The notes under the pieces: generated by a model
Databases searched by the model: none
The model's input: only the letters and a program-made list of their open reading frames with translations
Told to the model about the DNA's origin: nothing
Position numbers and translations under genes: made by a program
Source of the DNA: Nemertoderma westbladi
Taxonomy: Eukaryota > Xenacoelomorpha > Nemertodermatida > Nemertodermatidae
DNA: 32,480 nucleotides
NCBI GenBank assembly: GCA_032718475.1
Contig: JAUCBJ010007227.1
Location: forward strand, 1-32,480
Direction: 5' to 3'
Shown here: positions 27,128-32,480 of the stretch, piece after piece
How the letters are laid out: each line of letters opens with the position of its first letter
Position numbering within the stretch: the stretch's first letter is position 1

Positions 27128-28551
27128 AACTGTTTCCTCGCGCCCACAGATGGCCCTAGCTCGATAGCTAGGAATTTTTTTGGAAAAAAACTGTTAATTA
27201 ATTAATAAGTAATTAGCGATTAAAGATTTCTAATTGATTTTTCTCGTAAAGTATTTGGTTTTTCCCCTAGCAACGGTGTTTTTTTTTGTCCACCTCGGTA
27301 AGATCTAAAAAAAGTTCAGTCATTGCTATGGCCCTCCTATTACTGTTAATTAGCCGAAAACTAATTAGCGTCGTAACTCGAAAACACTAAGAGCTATGAA
27401 AAAACGTAACATCACAAAGTTGTTCGAAATTTTATTCTACACAAAAAGCCTCTGGCGCCGATGCCGTATCTCCTACCGTTAATTAGTAATTAACTAATTA
27501 CTTAATTACCTAATTGGCGGGGGGGCTTTGCCCCCCCGTCCCCCAAAACCTTATTCACAAGGTGTATAAAAGCTGTTTACTATTTTACAAATGATAATTA
27601 CTCTAAAATCTTTTGAATCGAACTAATTAACGATTTTACTAATTAGTAAAGTTCCCCAAATTAATTAATAATTTATCCAATCCGGCTGCAATTATAAATA
27701 CAGCTGATTGGGTTTGTCTTTTTGCCGTAAGTGTACGTACTGTATTGGAAAGAGTTCCCGCAGCCTACCGTAGGCTATCGTATGTGGGATGTATTTGCCC
27801 GTATTCAGGAAGCAGAATCAGTGCACTGCTTACCGCTAACGGTACTGTACCTGGCAACCTGGCCTGTTTTAAGTGTTTTTATACACGTGTTATATGCTCC
27901 CGGTACCAGGGGTTTGGAAATTCTCTGCGAGTTTTATTTTATTTTTTTTTCAAGGATATCATTTTATATTACTTTTCATTATTATGAAATAATGATAATA
28001 ATTATTATGAAAAAATTATAATAATTATTATACTGTTCGTTGATGGCTGAAATTTGAATTGCCCCTCCAGTGTAATCAACGAGCAGACGATAAAGGACGA
28101 TTTAGTTTCTAACACTAAGGTGCCTCCTATATTGTATGTTCTTTTTAAATACAAATACGACAAATAATGACATTTACTGTAAATATGTTATTCTTCAAAA
28201 TCGCGTGTTGAAGTTTCGGTAATTAATAAATAAAATAATTCAACTGATTGTTATTGATAAAATAGGAATGTGAATAATATCAAAATAACCGTAGGGGCAA
28301 TATTCATCATTGTTTTATAAAAACTTATGATACTGACGGTATACTGACGGTTGATGTAGGCCTACTACTGCATGATGTAAATTTGTAAACCAGCCTACCG
28401 TACTGCAGCTGTACAGCTTTTCCGCACTCTCAGACTCACAGAACAGACATCAAAGGAATTAGAATCAAACGAAATACACTGAGTCAGTCTACCTAATACG
28501 GTCCGACGAATCTGTACAGAAGGGACCCACCTAATTCTGTAAACTGTAATA
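27128..28551. other. AT-rich spacer, possible LINE 5' region at its right end
   Basis: It is rich in TTAATTA words (27195-27235 and 27477-27515) and AT-rich foldback sequence (27973-28032). No gene is supported; open frames near 27731-28021 are short and lack recognisable motifs. The last 150 bp are less AT-rich and may be the 5' untranslated region of the LINE whose ORF1 begins at 28552. Confidence 0.45.
27518..27538. repeat. perfect GC hairpin
   Basis: CGGGGGGGC, loop TTT, GCCCCCCCG: a 9-bp perfect stem inside strongly AT-rich DNA. It follows a TTAATTA-rich palindromic stretch and precedes CCCCCAAAACC. It could be the terminal hairpin of a non-autonomous DNA element, but I found no partner end. 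Confidence 0.8.
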
Positions 28552-29421
28552 ATGCCTGCTTGGAAGGATGTTGGTGACGATATCCTTCAAGCCCTGAATG
28601 AAATTAAGGGGGAACTCCGAGGTGTAAAGGATGACATTAAAGCCGTAAAAACGGATACAGACTGCATCTCATCTTTGAAATCGCACATCGCTGTACTTCA
28701 AGATCAGAATGCAGACCTGCTATCTGCAAATTCAGTACTTACAGCACGAAACGATGACCTGGAGCAATATTCACGGCGTCATAATATTTTGATACACGGT
28801 CTCGCTGAATCCCGGTCGTCGGAAATCGAGTATGAAAAATTACTAAGTATACTTAAAATCATCGGTATCCACCAGGATAAAGTCGATGTTTTCCATCGCC
28901 TTGGCCCCTCGCGGTTTTCTGGGGCTCCTGATAAACCGGCCCGACCTCTCATTGTGCGTTTTCTAGGACATGCGCCGCGCCTCGCAGCACTCAAAGCTAA
29001 GAAATCCCTAAAATCTCCAATCTCTATATCGGAACATCTCACCCCACATCGCGCGTCGATGCTTCGATCGGTGGCCAGGTTAAGAGCTGATAACCTAATC
29101 CATTCTTACTTTACAATCAACGGTCAGATTCTAGTGAAGATGGGCGAAGACCTGAAGCCAATCCGGATTGCTACCGAGGATGACTTAACCAAGCTGAAAT
29201 CGTCTATTCCATCGGGGTTTCAGGTTATGAGAAGCAATAGGAGGAGGGGGGTGCTAACAGAAGGCTCGGTCACCCCGGGCCGTTCTGTTGGTAACGCCAT
29301 AACGCCCACGGAATCCAGTAACACCACGCGCAGAATAAATAACCGGTACGCTCCGTTATCGCAGTCATCTTCCGGAACATCGATAGTGGATACACCGGAT
29401 GTTTCTGTAAGTACCGGATAA
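28552..29421 (+). CDS. LINE ORF1 protein, coiled coil plus RRM-like domain
   Basis: 289 residues from ATG 28552. Residues 10-72 form a heptad-rich coiled coil (IKGELRGVKDDIKAVK, then SHIAVLQDQNADLL), probably for trimerisation. YSRRHNILIHGL at 73-84 opens the RRM-like domain, a signature of L1-type ORF1 proteins. VDVFHRLG and RPLIVRFLGH follow, then a C-terminal domain with HRASMLRSVARLRADN. The last 60 residues are Ser/Thr-rich and probably disordered. The family binds LINE RNA and acts as a nucleic acid chaperone in the ribonucleoprotein. The frame is intact. ORF1 proteins of this kind occur in L1 and in many CR1/L2/jockey-group elements of invertebrates. Confidence 0.9.
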   Translation: MPAWKDVGDDILQALNEIKGELRGVKDDIKAVKTDTDCISSLKSHIAVLQDQNADLLSANSVLTARNDDLEQYSRRHNILIHGLAESRSSEIEYEKLLSILKIIGIHQDKVDVFHRLGPSRFSGAPDKPARPLIVRFLGHAPRLAALKAKKSLKSPISISEHLTPHRASMLRSVARLRADNLIHSYFTINGQILVKMGEDLKPIRIATEDDLTKLKSSIPSGFQVMRSNRRRGVLTEGSVTPGRSVGNAITPTESSNTTRRINNRYAPLSQSSSGTSIVDTPDVSVSTG

Positions 29422-30314
29422 ACGAATAAACTCTTGCGCTGCATTATCTTATGCTTCCTTATGACATTCTCAATTACTATAGCAGTACATGGTAATCGTC
29501 AGTCGACTAATTGTGGACCGTTTTACATAACTTCGGTGTAAAATCTTTATTAGGCCTATGTAGATAATATCGACGCTAATCTGGCCCTGATATTGATTCT
29601 GTGGTATATTATATAATCTAATGTACGATACGAATAACGTTCAGTTCAGGAATCTGTTTTAATGTAGCTTCTGTGTAACTTTAAGTTTTATTTTTGTTTT
29701 AGGCCTAAGTTTAATTTTACATTATGCCCGTAGAACAATTTATTAATGTATTGCAGTATTGTAATGTCACAACTCACAACTATGTTATAGTATAGGTACC
29801 GATACATGTTAAATGAGGATTGTTTTACATAACTTCCCTGAATGTCTGTATGTATAATTGTAACGTCGGTATGTATGTACTGGTATAGGATCATTATTAT
29901 TATTATTATTATTTTTTTTTTTTTTTAATATTTGGTAAAGATTAAGGATTAAGACATTGGAAGTTTATTGAAAGATTCAAGGTTATCTGGTTGTTTAATT
30001 TCACGATATTAATTATTTACCAACATATATATATATATTTACCTATTGTTGTATTGCTTTACCGGTACTTAATTTGGGCCCATCATAGGGTTGCCGTTAT
30101 GGTTTGTTTTTTTTCTATTAGGCCTAAGTTTAAATTGGTATTACGCTTTATATCTCCTAGAACAATTTATTAGTGCATTCTCAGACCTATGTTTCATATT
30201 TAAGCAGTTAGCTGGCTGGTTTTTGCCGCTTTATCTCTCCCCTAACTATCACATTTTATCTTACTCCTACTAACTCACTTTATCTTACCCCTATCTTACC
30301 CCTAACTAACTAGC
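29422..30314 (+). other. ORF1-ORF2 spacer with internal duplications
   Basis: 893 bp without a gene. Two duplicated pairs are visible: 29515-29534 with 29817-29836 (GTTTTACATAACTTC), and 29697-29754 with 30117-30178 (TAGGCCTAAGTTTAA, then TAGAACAATTTATTA-TG). A TTATTATT microsatellite with a T-run is at 29894-29927 and an (AT)n tract at 30023-30039. 30230-30310 is a pyrimidine-rich TATCTTACCCCTAACTA repeat. T-rich runs before TTTTAG and TATTAG resemble splice acceptors. Confidence 0.65.
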
Positions 30315-32480
30315 ATGACTTCTAACGCTCTACCTATCTGCCCTCCTGATGCTATTACTAAATCTGACTGCGATTTTTGTTTCTCACAGTTTTCAAAATC
30401 AGATCTGCAATTCAAATGTGGACTTTGCAAATTAACCTACCATTCGCAATGTGGAACTTGTTTAACCCAGGGAGATGCAATTGACTATATAAATTCAACA
30501 CAGCCCTGTAACCTGTGGTGCATTTATTGTTACACTGAAATATTCCCATTTGTATATGTTGGTGATGTCGATGATGATATTTTTGAAAGTGACACTACTA
30601 ACCTTGTTTTTAGCTCTGACAACGACCTAACAAATTCTATGTTCAATGATATTGATCCTGACCTACATCTTAGTAGTAATATAATTTCGCAAGATTATTA
30701 CACAGCTGACATATTCGATAAAAAATTCAGTAACTTGGATAATTCCAAGTCATTTTCAATTTTTCACGTCAATACCCAAAGTTTACCAGCTCATAAGGCC
30801 GAAATAACTGATTTTTTTGAAACAATGGAAACTAAATTTGACGTACTATCTTTTTCTGAAACATTTCTGTGTCCTAACTCAAATTTTTCAGAAGTACAAT
30901 TTTCAGGTTATGAGCTCGTATCACAGGATATGCGTGAAACAAAGAGAGGAGGCACTGCAATTTTCATTAGGGATGAGTTCGAATGTACAGAACGCAACGA
31001 TTTAAGAATACCCGGGCCTGAGAACTGTTGGGTCGAAGTCAGGCGCCCTAACCCTAATAAACCCCTAATAATAGGTTGCCTGTATGTTTCCCAGTCTATT
31101 GAGCGCCATGGTTTCATTCATAACTTGGAACAACTATTATCTACATTAGCCGACAAAGGTTATGATGTGATTTTAACAGGTGATATGAATATCGACCTAA
31201 AGAAGCCATGTAATATGACACTTAACTATCTTCAAACCATAAATTGTACTGGTTTTCAGCAGGTCATTACAAAACCTACACGAATCAGAAGTCCAAACCC
31301 TTCCCTGTTGGATCACATCATAACTAATATCGGATCATCATTATGTAATGAGGGTGTTTTTTTAACTGAAATCGCAGATCATTTACCAACATTCCTGATT
31401 TTAACCGATTACTCTAATTATTTTAGGGCCGATACTGTTAACTACATATATGATTATTCAAAATTTAATCAGGCTACTTTCTTGGCAGATCTCTTAAATC
31501 CAAATACTTGGTCCTATGAGGATTCGGATAATCGGTTGAGTGATCGCTTTGATCATTTCTATTCTGATTTTAATGCGGTATGTAAAAAACATGTTCCCCT
31601 CAAAAAATGTTCAAAGAAATTAATTCCACGTAAACCATGGCTATCTCCGACACTGGTCAAATCCATTAATAAAAAAAATAAATTGTATGCTAAATATGTC
31701 CACAGTCCAACATTAATAAACCACAGTATGTACAAAACGTATAGAAATCAGCTCACATCCACTCTAAGGACAGCCGAGCGAGAATTTTATACATCACAAT
31801 TTTTAAAAAATAAATTTAACATGCGGAAAACATGGCGAACAATAAACGGTGCCTTGGGCCGTCAATCAAAAAATTGCATCCCGCGTAAACTTTCAGTGTC
31901 CATTAATAATAATAATTCAATAATTACAGACCCTACTACTATGGCGGAATCTTTTAATTCATTTTTTACATCTATAGGTCCCGCACTCTCTAGTGCAATC
32001 CCTTCCTCGCCTCGCTGTCCCTCACGTCATATTAAGCACAACAAATCAAATTCGTTTGCACTTATTAAAACTACACCAGTTGAAGTACAATATTATTTAT
32101 TAGAATTAAATGATGCCTCAGCCTCAAATGACAAATGTCCAACCAAATTAATAAAAACTGCTGCCCATATATTGTGTAATCATATTTCCGAATTAATAAA
32201 TTTGAGTATCAAACACGGTTTTTTTCCAAATTCTCTCAAAGAAGCAAAAGTAACCCCCGTTTATAAAGCTGGTGACCCATGTCTCACAACCAACTATCGC
32301 CCTATTTCATTGTTACCGGTATTAAGCAAAGTGTTTGAACGCATTATATATGTACAGCTGTCATCTTATTTGGACGAATATTTAATAATAAACAGTTGCC
32401 AGTACGGCTTTAGGAAAAAATATACCACTTCATTTGCAATTCTTGATATTGTCGAAAAATTGCGCGATTTTCTAGATAAT
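30315..32480 (+). CDS. LINE ORF2, PHD finger plus endonuclease plus reverse transcriptase (3' end outside window)
   Basis: ATG 30315 opens a frame of 722 codons with no stop before the window ends. Residues 19-72 form a complete PHD-type finger: C19, C22, C35, C38, H43, C46, C69 and C72. From about 150 an APE endonuclease follows: FSIFHVNTQSL, FDVLSFSETFL, RGGTAIF, ILTGDMNIDL, SLLDHIITN and IADHLPTFLIL. After a connector with IPRKPWLSPTL, the reverse transcriptase begins with AKVTPVYKAGDP, NYRPISLLPVLSKVFERII and SCQYGFRKKYTTSFA. The catalytic FADD box lies beyond the window. The protein would nick target DNA and copy LINE RNA. A PHD finger may direct it to chromatin marks, which is inference. 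The motif set fits CR1/L2/jockey-group elements. Confidence 0.93.
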   Translation, partial: MTSNALPICPPDAITKSDCDFCFSQFSKSDLQFKCGLCKLTYHSQCGTCLTQGDAIDYINSTQPCNLWCIYCYTEIFPFVYVGDVDDDIFESDTTNLVFSSDNDLTNSMFNDIDPDLHLSSNIISQDYYTADIFDKKFSNLDNSKSFSIFHVNTQSLPAHKAEITDFFETMETKFDVLSFSETFLCPNSNFSEVQFSGYELVSQDMRETKRGGTAIFIRDEFECTERNDLRIPGPENCWVEVRRPNPNKPLIIGCLYVSQSIERHGFIHNLEQLLSTLADKGYDVILTGDMNIDLKKPCNMTLNYLQTINCTGFQQVITKPTRIRSPNPSLLDHIITNIGSSLCNEGVFLTEIADHLPTFLILTDYSNYFRADTVNYIYDYSKFNQATFLADLLNPNTWSYEDSDNRLSDRFDHFYSDFNAVCKKHVPLKKCSKKLIPRKPWLSPTLVKSINKKNKLYAKYVHSPTLINHSMYKTYRNQLTSTLRTAEREFYTSQFLKNKFNMRKTWRTINGALGRQSKNCIPRKLSVSINNNNSIITDPTTMAESFNSFFTSIGPALSSAIPSSPRCPSRHIKHNKSNSFALIKTTPVEVQYYLLELNDASASNDKCPTKLIKTAAHILCNHISELINLSIKHGFFPNSLKEAKVTPVYKAGDPCLTTNYRPISLLPVLSKVFERIIYVQLSSYLDEYLIINSCQYGFRKKYTTSFAILDIVEKLRDFLDN

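Larger units (their letters stand above)
28552..32480 (+). mobile_element. CR1/L2/jockey-like LINE, two ORFs, runs off the window
   Basis: ORF1 (RRM type) and ORF2 (PHD finger, APE endonuclease, reverse transcriptase) lie in the same orientation 893 bp apart. Both are open without lesion as far as visible, suggesting a young copy. The 5' end is not defined and the 3' end is outside the window. The long spacer is unusual, so the possibility that the ORFs come from two elements remains open. Confidence 0.8.

Noticed and set aside
27731-28021. 96-codon open frame in the AT-rich spacer
   Set aside because: No motif or homolog recognised, and overlapping frames are of similar length. Likely chance.

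Overview
This window looks like animal nuclear DNA made almost entirely of transposable elements. I found no convincing host gene, no rRNA and no standard tRNA. A metazoan, most likely a marine invertebrate, is suggested by BEL/Pao, Ty3/Gypsy and APE-type LINE retrotransposons together, by a tRNA-like sequence holding a hammerhead ribozyme, by AT-rich spacers, and by a recurrent TAGGCCTA octamer. The sequence does not let me name a species.

Layout. 1-3138 is AT-rich relic DNA. It holds a decayed retroelement C-terminus (959-1636), a tRNA-like SINE or retrozyme with a hammerhead core between its A and B boxes (1907-1995), a short tandem duplication (2282-2425) and a 135-bp near-perfect palindrome (2496-2630). 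3139-23185 is a three-level nest. An outer BEL-like element B (minus strand) has its 3' LTR at 3139-3826 and the remains of its 5' LTR at 22837-23185. An inner BEL element A (minus strand, 5546-20987) lies inside B, flanked by the 5-bp duplication GGGGT; its LTRs differ at about 18 of 570 aligned positions. A LINE (plus strand, 14267-18029) lies inside A, flanked by the 10-bp duplication TACCGACGTC, with an intact 1098-codon endonuclease/reverse transcriptase gene.

Element A reads right to left: LTR, gag (coiled-coil and Asn-rich), pol (DUF1759-like region, protease, reverse transcriptase, partial A17/integrase), a 42-bp minisatellite, then a third ORF where some BEL elements carry env. That ORF has no membrane features. 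It resembles a 3'-5' exonuclease (DEDD) fold followed by three CCHC zinc knuckles in a 42-nt module. I know of no described BEL element with this gene, and it is the most interesting item here. All A genes carry stops or frameshifts, and pol lacks its RNase H and most of its integrase. B keeps a gag relative but no pol, so it looks non-autonomous.

23186-24166 holds a tandem repeat of about 155-160 bp. 24167-26564 is a 5'-truncated Ty3/Gypsy pol with one frameshift and one stop, followed by a probable 3' LTR (26901-27127). 27128-28551 is AT-rich spacer with a GC hairpin. 28552 to the window end is a CR1/L2/jockey-like LINE with an intact RRM-type ORF1 and an intact but window-truncated ORF2 that starts with a PHD finger.
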